The translations under genes were made by a program, and so were the position numbers. Shown here piece after piece: positions 6,440 to 13,962 of a stretch of 14,446 nucleotides of DNA. The DNA is taken from NCBI GenBank assembly GCA_016840385.1, contig JAEOSL010000086.1:1-14446 (forward strand). Direction: 5' to 3'. Numbering within the stretch: position 1 is the stretch's first letter; every line of letters begins with the position of its first letter. This stretch comes from Candidatus Thorarchaeota archaeon (lineage in GTDB: Archaea > Asgardarchaeota > Thorarchaeia > Thorarchaeales > Thorarchaeaceae). The notes under the pieces were generated by a model that ran no database searches, had not been told where the DNA came from, and was given only the letters and a program-made list of their open reading frames with translations.

Positions 6440-6709
6440 CTAGAAACTATCCATCCATGACTGAGCTTTGTCGACAGAACTAGCGTCGTCATCTCCACCA
6501 TCATGAACAACTTGGCCTGCTGCTTCAACATCTCTAACAGTGAACTGCTTGTCGACAAAAAGGATCACTTGGTGCCCATTGCTACATTTAGCAGGAACCA
6601 AGACAGGAATTCGTTTAGCTTCAGCGATCGATTCTTCTTCAACCGATACACCATTTATTGAACCGTCACATATTGGACAGGGTATTGTATTCAGATTCTT
6701 TTCGCCCAC
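6440..6709 (-). CDS. Zinc-ribbon protein heading the GTPase operon
   Basis: A small zinc-ribbon protein with CPIC and, 27 residues later, CSNGH: probable ligands C, C, C and H. The segment after it (HQVILFVDKQFTVRDVEAAG) is strand-rich and the tail is acidic (DGGDDDASS). An ATG at 6745 is possible (101 residues). However, GAGGTGA at 6715-6721 lies five bases before an in-frame GTG at 6709, which gives an 89-residue protein beginning just before the ribbon; I prefer that start. Eleven bases separate it from the longin-like gene. The role is unknown; position suggests a partner or sensor for the GTPase/longin/membrane module. Confidence 0.65.
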   Translation of the reverse strand: MGEKNLNTIPCPICDGSINGVSVEEESIAEAKRIPVLVPAKCSNGHQVILFVDKQFTVRDVEAAGQVVHDGGDDDASSVDKAQSWMDSF

Positions 6710-6714
6710 GGTAT

Positions 6715-6721
6715 TCACCTC
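6715..6721 (-). promoter_or_regulatory. Strong ribosome binding site deciding a GTG start
   Basis: Minus-strand GAGGTGA, a near-complete match to the archaeal anti-Shine-Dalgarno, lies five bases before the GTG at 6709. No comparable site precedes the upstream ATG at 6745. Confidence 0.5.
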
Positions 6722-6811
6722 AATGCAGAGAGTTTTCCGCTGCATCGTCTTGCGCTAGCCAATTCCTACTCCAACATAGGAATTAACATAAGATATTCGC
6801 AATCAAATGTG

Positions 6812-6820
6812 TATATATAT
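6812..6820 (-). promoter_or_regulatory. TATA box of the GTPase operon
   Basis: Minus-strand ATATATATA inside TTCATATATATACAC. Expected transcription start is ~6790, leaving an ~80-base leader to the GTG at 6709 or ~45 bases to the ATG at 6745. Confidence 0.5.
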
Positions 6821-6899
6821 GAATTTCCTACATATTAATCCAATAATTATTGTAAAAATCGCAATTATTCGTCACAAGCCAGACCTAGAGTAACAGTTA

Positions 6900-6907
6900 T
6901 CTATATC
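6900..6907 (+). promoter_or_regulatory. TATA-like element of the RAM-domain gene
   Basis: TCTATATC lies ~42 bases before the ATG at 6946, giving an expected start near 6930 and a short leader that includes GGTG. Confidence 0.35.
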
Positions 6908-6945
6908 TTCAGTGCGAAGTCAAAATCAGACCGTTGGTGCAGAGA

Positions 6946-7212
6946 ATGGTAAAGGCATACGTTTTGATCAAAGCTCGTATTGGAAAGGAAGATAGTGTGT
7001 TAAGAGAGGTGTTAGCACTCTCGGTCACTGATGAGGCTCACAAGGTCTTTGGTCCATACGACATCGTTGCAGAAGTGCGTGGTCGAGATATGGAAACTCT
7101 CGTTGAGATTATCACCAGCAAATTACGAAAGATCGATGGTATCGAAGACACTCAATCGATTCTTGTGATTGATAGTGAAATCGACATGACATCAACAAGC
7201 TTCATGTCATAG
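6946..7212 (+). CDS. Stand-alone Lrp/AsnC-type RAM ligand-binding domain protein
   Basis: An 88-residue protein matching the effector-binding (RAM) half of Lrp/AsnC regulators: KAYVLIKARIGKEDSVLREV, the signature FGPYDIVAEVRG, and the closing IEDTQSILVID. No helix-turn-helix is present, so it cannot bind DNA by itself. In archaea and bacteria such single-domain proteins form ring oligomers that bind amino acids or other small molecules and may partner full-length Lrp proteins. Candidate starts are TTG 6934, GTG 6937 and ATG 6946; the ATG fits the usual MVKAYVLI-type N-terminus and has GGTG six bases upstream. Transcribed divergently from the GTPase operon and followed by a hairpin. Confidence 0.85.
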   Translation: MVKAYVLIKARIGKEDSVLREVLALSVTDEAHKVFGPYDIVAEVRGRDMETLVEIITSKLRKIDGIEDTQSILVIDSEIDMTSTSFMS

Positions 7213-7244
7213 TTAGTTGGTCAAAAGACTCGCTCAATCGTGTA

Positions 7245-7276
7245 TGGATGGCTTCGTCCATCCAAGAATAAGTTTT
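7245..7276 (+). terminator. Hairpin terminator after the RAM-domain gene
   Basis: Perfect 7-base stem TGGATGG/CCATCCA with a six-base loop (7245-7264), followed by AGAATAAGTTTT. The trailing T-tract is short. The AT-rich TTTTAA after it may double as the next gene's promoter. Confidence 0.4.
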
Positions 7277-7317
7277 AACCAACCATTGGAAAAAGTCTAG
7301 TGGGACTATCGTTTATG

Positions 7318-7325
7318 AAAGGAGG
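7318..7325 (+). promoter_or_regulatory. Shine-Dalgarno of the gelsolin-like gene
   Basis: AAAGGAGG, a strong site but 12 bases from the ATG at 7338, longer than usual. The in-frame ATG at 7347 is even further. A nine-codon out-of-frame ORF (7315-7341, stop included) overlaps the start as ATGA and is probably incidental. Confidence 0.4.
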
Positions 7326-7337
7326 CCCCGTTCAATT

Positions 7338-8120
7338 ATGAAGCAGATGTCAAGAAAAGCATTCATGCTTATGCTACAAGATGATTCAGGTGAACTTAGT
7401 CCAATACGCCTTGATGTTGGACAAGTCAATAGTGATAATGCACTTATTGTGCTAGACGAATACAATGACACTTGTTGGGTTTGGATTGGTCGAAGTGTCA
7501 ATATGCCAACTAGGATGCATGCACTACGGATGGGCAGAAGTATTCAGAAATCAGGTTTCAAAATTGGAGTTACTACTATCGGCCTTGCTTCCTCTAAAAT
7601 TGTTGAAATGATGGAAAAGGATGATACAGATCCGGACATTGCCTCCGCAATTGTATCATTCAAAGGTGTTCTTGACGATAAATGGAGTTTTGATGACAAA
7701 GTTCTAGCATTCAAAAAGGAAGCTGGAGTAGGGGCTAGTCCAGAACCCATTGCTGGAGCACCAACAAAGAAGACAATACCAGAACCTGCGCCAGAACTCA
7801 CAGCAGAAACAGTGTATGAGGAACCTGCTCGTGATGCAGCTCGACCTCCGACACCACCAACACCAAAGAAGATCATCACAATGGCGGAGAAGAAAGTTGC
7901 CCACCTAATGCTCGCAGTATCAAATAACGCAGACATATTTTACACTGAGAAATTCGAGCGAGGTGGAGATATCGGTTTGAAGATTGAGGTTCCAGGAGTC
8001 ATGGTTCTTGAAGCAATCATGAGAGGTGCTCAGCTAAGTATCTCACCTGGTGATTTTGGTGGTTCTGAAGAGGCACTCAAGATCAAAACGGCCTTTACTG
8101 ATATGGTAAAGGACCTCTGA
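7338..8120 (+). CDS. Gelsolin-like domain protein with Pro-rich linker and C-terminal domain
   Basis: A 260-residue protein. Residues ~20-75 show the gelsolin-repeat pattern: a strand with hydrophobics ending in Asp (NALIVLDE, 35-41), a turn, CWVWIGR (46-52), then the long helix MPTRMHALRMGRSIQKSG. Residues ~130-180 are a Pro/Ala/Glu-rich flexible linker. Residues ~184-260 form a second small alpha/beta domain I do not recognise. Gelsolin-family proteins cap, sever or nucleate actin filaments in eukaryotes, and Asgard archaea encode active relatives, so an actin-regulatory role is plausible but not shown here. A strong AAAGGAGG precedes the start. It is separate from the RAM gene, with a TTTTAA promoter candidate at ~7272. 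Next to the GTPase operon, it suggests a cytoskeletal neighbourhood. Confidence 0.6.
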   Translation: MKQMSRKAFMLMLQDDSGELSPIRLDVGQVNSDNALIVLDEYNDTCWVWIGRSVNMPTRMHALRMGRSIQKSGFKIGVTTIGLASSKIVEMMEKDDTDPDIASAIVSFKGVLDDKWSFDDKVLAFKKEAGVGASPEPIAGAPTKKTIPEPAPELTAETVYEEPARDAARPPTPPTPKKIITMAEKKVAHLMLAVSNNADIFYTEKFERGGDIGLKIEVPGVMVLEAIMRGAQLSISPGDFGGSEEALKIKTAFTDMVKDL

Positions 8121-8128
8121 GATCGATA

Positions 8129-8929
8129 CTAACAATCATCATGCTGTAAGCTATCGCTTGCAGCAATTTTCTCTTTTTTCGGATAGTCAAGTTGTCGGTA
8201 CCAGTAAGTGTAGGCATGAGCGAATCCTAACTTTTCATAGAAATTCTTAGCAACACTATTGTTTGTTTCAACCTGAAGGTATACCTTTGTAGCACCTACT
8301 TTTTCTCCCCACATACCCAGAGCATGGTTTATTGAGAGAGCAGCTCCAGATCTCCGTTTCTCGGGATGAGTACCAATATTGAATACCCCAAGCCAATCTT
8401 CTTCAACAACACCAAATCCTACTGCAGTTTCTTTTGCTAGGACATAGACACGTTGCTGGTCAGTTCGCTCCAAGATACCTTTCCGTACATCCATGGTTGA
8501 TGGGTCATACCCTGATGCCTGAAGATATGTGTCAATCCATTCTTCAGATAGTGCATCGAGATACTCCGTATCACAAGTTGGTTCGAATTTTGACAGGGCA
8601 GAAATTTCAGCAGTCCATACTTCAACGGGGAAGATTTTACTAAATCCTCGGTCTGCAAGGATATTGTCCAATTTCGATGGAAGACTTGCCTCAGATACCT
8701 GAAATCGTGGAATAAGATCCCTACTACTATAGAATTCTATTGCAAAATCAATTGCTGTAGAGAGGTCTAATCCTGGAGGTCCCAATGGTAACACACTATT
8801 AGCACGTCTGGTAATTCCATTGTCAGCACGTAACAACCAACCACCAAGTCGCATTCGTTCTTGAGCAACCCAAGCATTATGACCAAGTAGTTCGAGTTCA
8901 TTGATATCATCAGGATTCATAGTATCCAT
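8129..8929 (-). CDS. GNAT-family N-acetyltransferase
   Basis: A 266-residue protein. The C-terminal ~120 residues carry the GNAT core: VYVLAKETAVGFGVVEEDWLG (beta strands 2-4), then the acetyl-CoA-binding loop GTHPEKRRSGAA and helix, then YLQVETNNSVAKNFYEKLGF, the usual closing motif. The N-terminal ~130 residues look like a diverged second GNAT-like half (GWLLRADNGITRRANSVLP), as in tandem-GNAT proteins. It would transfer an acetyl group from acetyl-CoA to an amine; the acceptor is unknown. Its 3' end lies eight bases from the convergent gelsolin-like gene. The ATG at 8920 (residue 4) has better spacing from AAGGA than the first ATG. It shares a 70-base divergent promoter region with galT. 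Confidence 0.85.
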   Translation of the reverse strand: MDTMNPDDINELELLGHNAWVAQERMRLGGWLLRADNGITRRANSVLPLGPPGLDLSTAIDFAIEFYSSRDLIPRFQVSEASLPSKLDNILADRGFSKIFPVEVWTAEISALSKFEPTCDTEYLDALSEEWIDTYLQASGYDPSTMDVRKGILERTDQQRVYVLAKETAVGFGVVEEDWLGVFNIGTHPEKRRSGAALSINHALGMWGEKVGATKVYLQVETNNSVAKNFYEKLGFAHAYTYWYRQLDYPKKEKIAASDSLQHDDC

Positions 8930-8999
8930 CCTTCAGGGCAGAAAAATCATCATTCGGCATGAATTTAACGAACATGATATGAACATAATCTGATTCATA

Positions 9000-9941
9000 A
9001 TGAGTTCTCTTAGATGGAATCCAATGCTTGGGGAATGGGTTATTGTAACACCAAAGAGAGCTGATAGACCTTTTCAGGACTCATCCTCGAAATGCCCGTT
9101 TTGTCCTGAAAGTGGGGAAACATCTGGAAACTGGCATGTATTGACACTGGATAACAAGTTTCCCTCTTTGAATCCACAGGTCGGAATGATTCCTCTGGAT
9201 GAGAATTATGTAATGGAGGCACCAGCTCACGGATATTGTAAGGTGATTGTTCTCTCACCCAAGCATGATGAACAGATAGAATTGATGGATGATAATCAAC
9301 TCGAAAAAGTGTTTCAAGAATATCTCTCCGTTTTCAAAGATCTAGATAGCAAGAGAGGTATCGAGTATGTCTATGAATTTGAAAATAGAGGAAAAGCAAT
9401 AGGTGTTAGTTTAAATCATCCACATGCACAGGTCTACGCACTTCCATTCATCCCACCAAGGATAGAGCAAGAACTAAAGCAATTCCAAAAGTTGTGGGAA
9501 GAAGAAGAGAAATGTCTTGTCTGTCAAATATTGAAAAATGAGCTGAAGGCACTAACTAGTAGGGTCATCTTGGAAACTGATCATTTTGTTTCATTTGTTC
9601 CTCACTTTGCTCGACTACCATACGAAGTTCACATCTATCCAAGAGAACATGTAGGAAGTCTTGTAGAGATTGAGGACAAACTAGCTGAGCTTGGAAAGAT
9701 GGTCCAAGATGTTGTACGAAGGTATTCCAAGGTGTTTGATGAGATGGCATATGTCATGGCATTTCACACAAGACCATCAATTGGGGAACATCCTTACTGG
9801 CACTTTCATATTGAACTATATCCACCTTGGAGAGATAGGTCAAGAAAGAAATACCTTGCAGGAGTAGAAACAGGAATAGCAGTTTTCACGAATGATTCAT
9901 GTCCTGAAGATATTGCTAGAAACCTTAGGGAGGCGGTTTGA
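9000..9941 (+). CDS. galT: Galactose-1-phosphate uridylyltransferase
   Basis: A 313-residue HIT-superfamily enzyme that exchanges UMP between UDP-glucose and galactose-1-phosphate in the Leloir pathway, in the cytoplasm. The active site HPH is at 140-142 in NHPHAQVY (the second His forms the uridylyl intermediate). CPFC at 32-35 is the metal-binding pair, and a second pair CLVC is at 172-175. The C-terminal YWHFHIELYPP (~266-276) is the family's second HxH region. Length is close to the family's usual ~320-350. The N-terminal RWNPMLGEWVIVTP is typical. No Shine-Dalgarno precedes the ATG, so the gene may be leaderless. First gene of a three-gene operon; its stop overlaps the galK start. Confidence 0.95.
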   Translation: MSSLRWNPMLGEWVIVTPKRADRPFQDSSSKCPFCPESGETSGNWHVLTLDNKFPSLNPQVGMIPLDENYVMEAPAHGYCKVIVLSPKHDEQIELMDDNQLEKVFQEYLSVFKDLDSKRGIEYVYEFENRGKAIGVSLNHPHAQVYALPFIPPRIEQELKQFQKLWEEEEKCLVCQILKNELKALTSRVILETDHFVSFVPHFARLPYEVHIYPREHVGSLVEIEDKLAELGKMVQDVVRRYSKVFDEMAYVMAFHTRPSIGEHPYWHFHIELYPPWRDRSRKKYLAGVETGIAVFTNDSCPEDIARNLREAV

Positions 9942-11107
9942 ACCTGGAATATCCAGAGGTACTGGTCAATGCATTTCAGGGCTTGGACCCTTCGAAAAGT
10001 GACTCAGTAGCGGTATCAAGAGCTCCTGGCAGGATAGAGATTTTGGGAAATCATACAGATTACAATGGTGGTTTAGTTCTTACTTCCACAATTGACAAGT
10101 TTGTGTGGAGCATGGGGATTCGTTCAACAGAAATAATCCTCCACTCAGTTGAATATGATGAAACAATAAGATTAGATCCTAGTGAACTAAATACTCCGAC
10201 TGAGCATCATTGGAGTGATTATGCTAGAGGCATCTTCTGGGCATTTCAACGTCGCAACCATTCTGTGCAGGGAATTACTGGTGCAATTCATGGCAACATT
10301 CCACAGGGAGGTGGATTGAGTTCTTCAGCTGCCTTAGAGGTGTCCCTGGTCAATATTGTTTCACACCTAAGTAAACTGAAAATTATGCCAAAAGTAAAAG
10401 CAATGCTTGCTTACGAAGCAGAACGTTTGTTCTGTGGTATATCCTGTGGAGTTATGGATCAGTTCAGTTCACAGCTTGGAAAACCAGATACACTCCTTGG
10501 AATTCATTGTGGCAATATGCAGACTCAAGATGTTGCAGTACCTGAAAACATCTCATTCATTGTAGTAAATTCCATGGTAACTCGTTCTGCAGGTGACATT
10601 CTGAATGAACGTAGGGCAGAATGTCTTAGAGCATTGAATACACTCCAAGAGGCAAATTGGGATATTCACAGTCTATCTGGAATCAGCCCCTCAGATCTTC
10701 AATCAGTGGCAGAGATTTTGGATGAAGTCTTGATGAAGCGGGTTACACATGTTGTAAAAGAAAATCAAAGAGTCAGAGATGGAATTACAGCAATCAAGAA
10801 TAACAATCCAGAAATGCTGGGAAAGATTATGATAGAGGCTCATAGTAGCTCTCGCGACCTCTTTGAGGTTTCACACGAGAATTTGGAAATTCTCATGAAG
10901 ATTGCACAACAACAGAAGGGGATTTTTGGTTGTCGACTTACAGGAGCAGGTCTTGGAGGAAACTTACTTCTGCTAGCAAAACAACAATCTGCAGAAAATG
11001 TATTATCAGAAGTCACGAAAGCATATGAACAAGAAACTGGACTCGCTCCTGAAACTGCAATATGTGCGATCCCAGGTGGCGTAGTCGTAGAGGATGTTTC
11101 GATATGA
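9938..11107 (+). CDS. galK: Galactokinase (GHMP kinase)
   Basis: A 389-residue GHMP kinase that phosphorylates galactose at C1 with ATP, feeding galT. Motif 1 is at 30-45 (PGRIEILGNHTDYNGG), the ATP-binding PQGGGLSSSAAL at 122-133, the catalytic Asp at 174 in CGVMDQ, and motif 3 GCRLTGAGLGG at 331-341. Motif 1 differs from the common GRxNxIGEHTDY: Asn38 replaces the sugar-contacting Glu and Glu34 replaces Asn, a variant I recall from some bacterial galactokinases. Another sugar as substrate cannot be excluded, but the gene order favours galactose. It starts at a TTG overlapping the galT stop (TTGA), and its stop overlaps the next ATG. Confidence 0.92.
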   Translation: MNLEYPEVLVNAFQGLDPSKSDSVAVSRAPGRIEILGNHTDYNGGLVLTSTIDKFVWSMGIRSTEIILHSVEYDETIRLDPSELNTPTEHHWSDYARGIFWAFQRRNHSVQGITGAIHGNIPQGGGLSSSAALEVSLVNIVSHLSKLKIMPKVKAMLAYEAERLFCGISCGVMDQFSSQLGKPDTLLGIHCGNMQTQDVAVPENISFIVVNSMVTRSAGDILNERRAECLRALNTLQEANWDIHSLSGISPSDLQSVAEILDEVLMKRVTHVVKENQRVRDGITAIKNNNPEMLGKIMIEAHSSSRDLFEVSHENLEILMKIAQQQKGIFGCRLTGAGLGGNLLLLAKQQSAENVLSEVTKAYEQETGLAPETAICAIPGGVVVEDVSI

Positions 11108-11817
11108 ACCTCATCGATTTGGTACGAGCATATGCGCCAATACTTCACTTTCATCCAGAAGAGGGTTCACACTGCTGCTTTCCTTCCGATGCAGAGAAGA
11201 TATACGAGTCGTATCACGAGAACTGGGACAGGTTTGAAGTTACAAAGACACCTAAGACTCTTGATGAATCAGCACCATGCTACTATGAAACTTGGACCAA
11301 TCAAAGAATGACTCAGGTTCGGTACTGGTTCTGGTATAATTACAATGACTTTCCAGGAACCCATTTTGGCCTAGGTGACCATTTAGGAGATTGGGAGCAT
11401 GTTGAAGTTAGGCTATACAAGGGCACACAAGTTCAAGATGCAATCTGGTTAGTGTCAAATCATTCTAGTGCGAGGGTTGCATCAGTGACAAAGACCATAC
11501 CTGGGTTTGATGTTGAAGTCCCAATTCTTGGAGGTACTCATCTTCATGTTTGGGTGGCACTAGGGTCTCATGCAAATTATCCATCTCACGAAAGTAAACC
11601 ACGGTGCTACGCCAAGATCTTCTGTGATAGGATTCATGATAAGGGAGAGATCTGGGTTACAGAAAAGGTGCTGAAGAAATTAGATGAAACCAATTTTCGG
11701 GACTTCACTGGTCGATGGGGTGATGACAAGGCACCAAGAAGTCCGAGAAACGAATACAACAACAGATGGCGTAATGCACCAAATGATGTAGTAAATCAGG
11801 GTTCTTCAGATTCTTGA
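11104..11817 (+). CDS. Vps62-like (DUF946) protein
   Basis: A 237-residue protein beginning at the ATG that overlaps the galK stop (ATGA); the same frame is open further upstream inside galK, but that part is galK sequence. It begins LVRAYAPILHFHPEE, then has RYWFWYNYND (~73-82), GDHLGDWEHV (91-100), GTHLHVWVALGSHANYPS (~144-161) and a C-terminal RWGDDKAPRSP. This is the pattern of the Vps62/DUF946 family, whose GDxxGDWE core resembles the metal-binding GHRHDWE of NPP1-type proteins. The biochemical role is not established. Strict coupling to galTK suggests a link to sugar or glycoconjugate handling. No signal peptide is visible. The 3' end overlaps the convergent gene by 22 bases. Confidence 0.75.
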   Translation: MNLIDLVRAYAPILHFHPEEGSHCCFPSDAEKIYESYHENWDRFEVTKTPKTLDESAPCYYETWTNQRMTQVRYWFWYNYNDFPGTHFGLGDHLGDWEHVEVRLYKGTQVQDAIWLVSNHSSARVASVTKTIPGFDVEVPILGGTHLHVWVALGSHANYPSHESKPRCYAKIFCDRIHDKGEIWVTEKVLKKLDETNFRDFTGRWGDDKAPRSPRNEYNNRWRNAPNDVVNQGSSDS

Positions 11818-12326
11818 TCAGGTTTCCATGATTTCCTTCGTGGAAGCCATCGGGGTACATTGTCTTTGTATGACTGATATGCATCACCGAATCTATCTAA
11901 CAATCCAGGTTCTTCGAATCTAATGAAATAGAAGTGATTTCCAATTGCAAAGAATACAAACCAAAGAAAAATCCAGAGAGATGAGAGAACGACTACTTCT
12001 CCAAATAGTACAATCAGCACTCCGGATATCATTGGACTTCGAGTCCGACCGTATAGACCTTCCACTACAAGCTCCTGAGTTGGAGCCCAAGGAGCAAGTG
12101 TCCCTTTTCCAATCCGTGAGAACATTTTGATTGTCACTGCTAAAAGTGTAAGTCCTGAAAAAATTGTTGCCAATCCGAGAATCATAATAGGAGTATTTAG
12201 CGATGGAGGTAGATTCCAGCCAAGAGAATAATCATTGGTTAGAAGCATGATAAGAAGAGGAACAATAATGAGAACTGTGATAGGCAGTCCATATGCGCTT
12301 ATTTGTTGACGACGACTATGATTCAT
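11796..12326 (-). CDS. Isoprenylcysteine carboxyl methyltransferase (ICMT/PEMT)-like membrane protein
   Basis: A 176-residue integral membrane protein with about four segments (~12-30, 45-68, 98-116, 118-135). The C-terminal half matches the ICMT/PEMT family: GLYGRTRSPMISG (90-102), the counterpart of the family's GLYxxxRHPxY, and EEPGLLDRFGDAYQSY with VPRWLPR (~138-163), the cofactor-binding and closing motifs. These enzymes use S-adenosylmethionine to methylate prenylcysteine, lipid or other membrane-embedded substrates; the archaeal substrate is unknown. Ser replaces the common His in RHP. It follows nadB by 17 bases on the same strand, so the two are probably co-transcribed, although no functional tie is evident. 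Confidence 0.82.
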   Translation of the reverse strand: MNHSRRQQISAYGLPITVLIIVPLLIMLLTNDYSLGWNLPPSLNTPIMILGLATIFSGLTLLAVTIKMFSRIGKGTLAPWAPTQELVVEGLYGRTRSPMISGVLIVLFGEVVVLSSLWIFLWFVFFAIGNHFYFIRFEEPGLLDRFGDAYQSYKDNVPRWLPRRKSWKPDQESEEP

Positions 12327-12343
12327 CCCGAATTCCTACAACA

Positions 12344-13936
12344 CTATCTCGGGCTCACAGCGCTATACCCTTTTCGTAAGATTGTATCAACAATCTCATC
12401 AGATTCATTTGGAAAGTCCTTGTTATAGTGCGCACCTCGGCTCTCTCTGCGCATCCTTGACATCTTGATAATAAGTTCTGCAACAAGAGCAATATTCCGC
12501 AATTCAACAAGGTCGGGAGTGAGATGAAAGTCCCAGTAGAAATTCCTGATCTCTCTCATGAGGAAACTGATACGATTTCTTGCTCTGATGAGTCTTTTAT
12601 TTGAGCGAACAATTCCAACGTAGTTGATCATTATCCTGCGTATCTCTTCCCAGAGATGAGCGATTACAACCAATTCATCGGGATCTGTCGCATCACCGGT
12701 ATCCCAAGGAGGTATGACAACAGCTGGAATCTCCTCTTTGATATCTTCAATAGCTGTAATTGCGGCATTATGTGCTGTTACTGTTGCTTCAAGTAAAGAA
12801 TTGGATGCAAGTCTGTTTGCACCGTGGAAACCAGTGCATGCAGTTTCTCCAATTGCGAAGAGACCATCTACATCGGTTCGCCCGTTGATATCCGCTTTGA
12901 CTCCACCCATTATATAATGCGCAGCTGGAACAACAGGGATTGGTTCCTTTGTGATGTCGATTCCTGCTTCAAGACATCCTTCGTATATCTGTGGAAATCT
13001 ATCTCGAACATAATCGGGATCTTTGAAGGATATATCCAGCCACATGTGGTCAGCACCGGTTTTCTTGAGTTCAAAGTCAATAGCTCTAGCAACAACATCT
13101 CGAGGTGCTAGCTCAGCATCCTTGTGATAATCAGGCATGAACCGTTTCCCATCAGGACCAAGGAGTTGTGCGCCCTCACCTCGTAGGGCTTCAGAAATTA
13201 GCAATGACCGTTGCTTATGATGGAATAATAATGTTGGATGGAACTGGACCATTTCAAGATTCATTACACTGGCACCAGCACGATAAGCCATCGCAATACC
13301 ATCACCTGTAGCCACATCGGGATTGCTGGTGTAGAGAAAGACTCGTCCTGCACCACCAGTTGCTAGTACGGTTATCTTTGACGTGAAGTGTTCAATCTCG
13401 TTAGTATTGCCATCTAGGATGTATGCTCCATGCACTCGATTATTTCGTACAAAGAGATTGACAGCCATATGGTTCTCGTAGACGGTGATGTTCTCTGCAC
13501 ATTCAATTCTCTTAACGAGTGCGAGTTCAATATCTTCACCTGTATGATCCTTCACATGGAGGACTCGACGCTTACTATGACCACCCTCTAGTCCGAGCTC
13601 ATACTTGTCAGTTCCTTCCTCTCCACAGAAATCGACACCAAGTTCCACGAGTTCACGTATTCGTTCTGGACCATCACGAACGATGCTTTCGACAACATCG
13701 GGATGACAAAGATTGTCTCCCACACGGATTGTGTCTTTAATGTGTAAATCAACCGAGTCATCAGGAGACACAACTGCAGCAATTCCACCTTGGGCTCTTA
13801 CTGTAGAGGATTCTGTCATTCTTCCTTTAGTGATGATATGCACAGTACCATGTTTGGCTGCTTTCAGAGCGAATAGCAGGCCTGAAAGACCACTGCCGAT
13901 AACAAGGAAATCCGATGTGTAGACATTGTTTGCCAT
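12344..13936 (-). CDS. nadB: L-aspartate oxidase
   Basis: A flavoprotein of ~530 residues oxidising L-aspartate to iminoaspartate, the first step of de novo NAD synthesis (with NadA). It shows FAD-binding DFLVIGSGLSGL at the N-terminus, SSTVRAQGGIAA (~43-54), FHPT and RGEGAQLL in the substrate region, ATGGAGRVF, and the FAD signature HGANRLASNSLLEA near ~375-390. The C-terminal helical domain (RARNRISFLMREI) is complete. The frame stays open to an ATG at 13990 (548 residues), with another ATG at 13966. Those extra residues would be encoded by the TnpB element's terminal hairpin, so I choose the ATG at 13936, which places the FAD motif at the usual distance. A TTTACAAT lies ~28 bases upstream. 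Confidence 0.93.
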   Translation of the reverse strand: MANNVYTSDFLVIGSGLSGLLFALKAAKHGTVHIITKGRMTESSTVRAQGGIAAVVSPDDSVDLHIKDTIRVGDNLCHPDVVESIVRDGPERIRELVELGVDFCGEEGTDKYELGLEGGHSKRRVLHVKDHTGEDIELALVKRIECAENITVYENHMAVNLFVRNNRVHGAYILDGNTNEIEHFTSKITVLATGGAGRVFLYTSNPDVATGDGIAMAYRAGASVMNLEMVQFHPTLLFHHKQRSLLISEALRGEGAQLLGPDGKRFMPDYHKDAELAPRDVVARAIDFELKKTGADHMWLDISFKDPDYVRDRFPQIYEGCLEAGIDITKEPIPVVPAAHYIMGGVKADINGRTDVDGLFAIGETACTGFHGANRLASNSLLEATVTAHNAAITAIEDIKEEIPAVVIPPWDTGDATDPDELVVIAHLWEEIRRIMINYVGIVRSNKRLIRARNRISFLMREIRNFYWDFHLTPDLVELRNIALVAELIIKMSRMRRESRGAHYNKDFPNESDEIVDTILRKGYSAVSPR

Positions 13937-13962
13937 ATGTTGCTTGCCATCCTGAATATCGT

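Noticed and set aside
7315..7341. Nine-codon leader peptide before the gelsolin-like gene
   Set aside because: Its ATG touches the Shine-Dalgarno itself and nothing suggests attenuation; the ATGA overlap can arise by chance.
11062..11103. Upstream start for the Vps62-like protein
   Set aside because: The extra residues are galK sequence in another frame; the ATG overlapping the galK stop gives the canonical family N-terminus.
4134..12326. ICMT-like protein as a CaaX methyltransferase for the small GTPase
   Set aside because: The GTPase ends in LLNA with no cysteine near its C-terminus, and the genes are 7 kb apart; no sequence link supports it.
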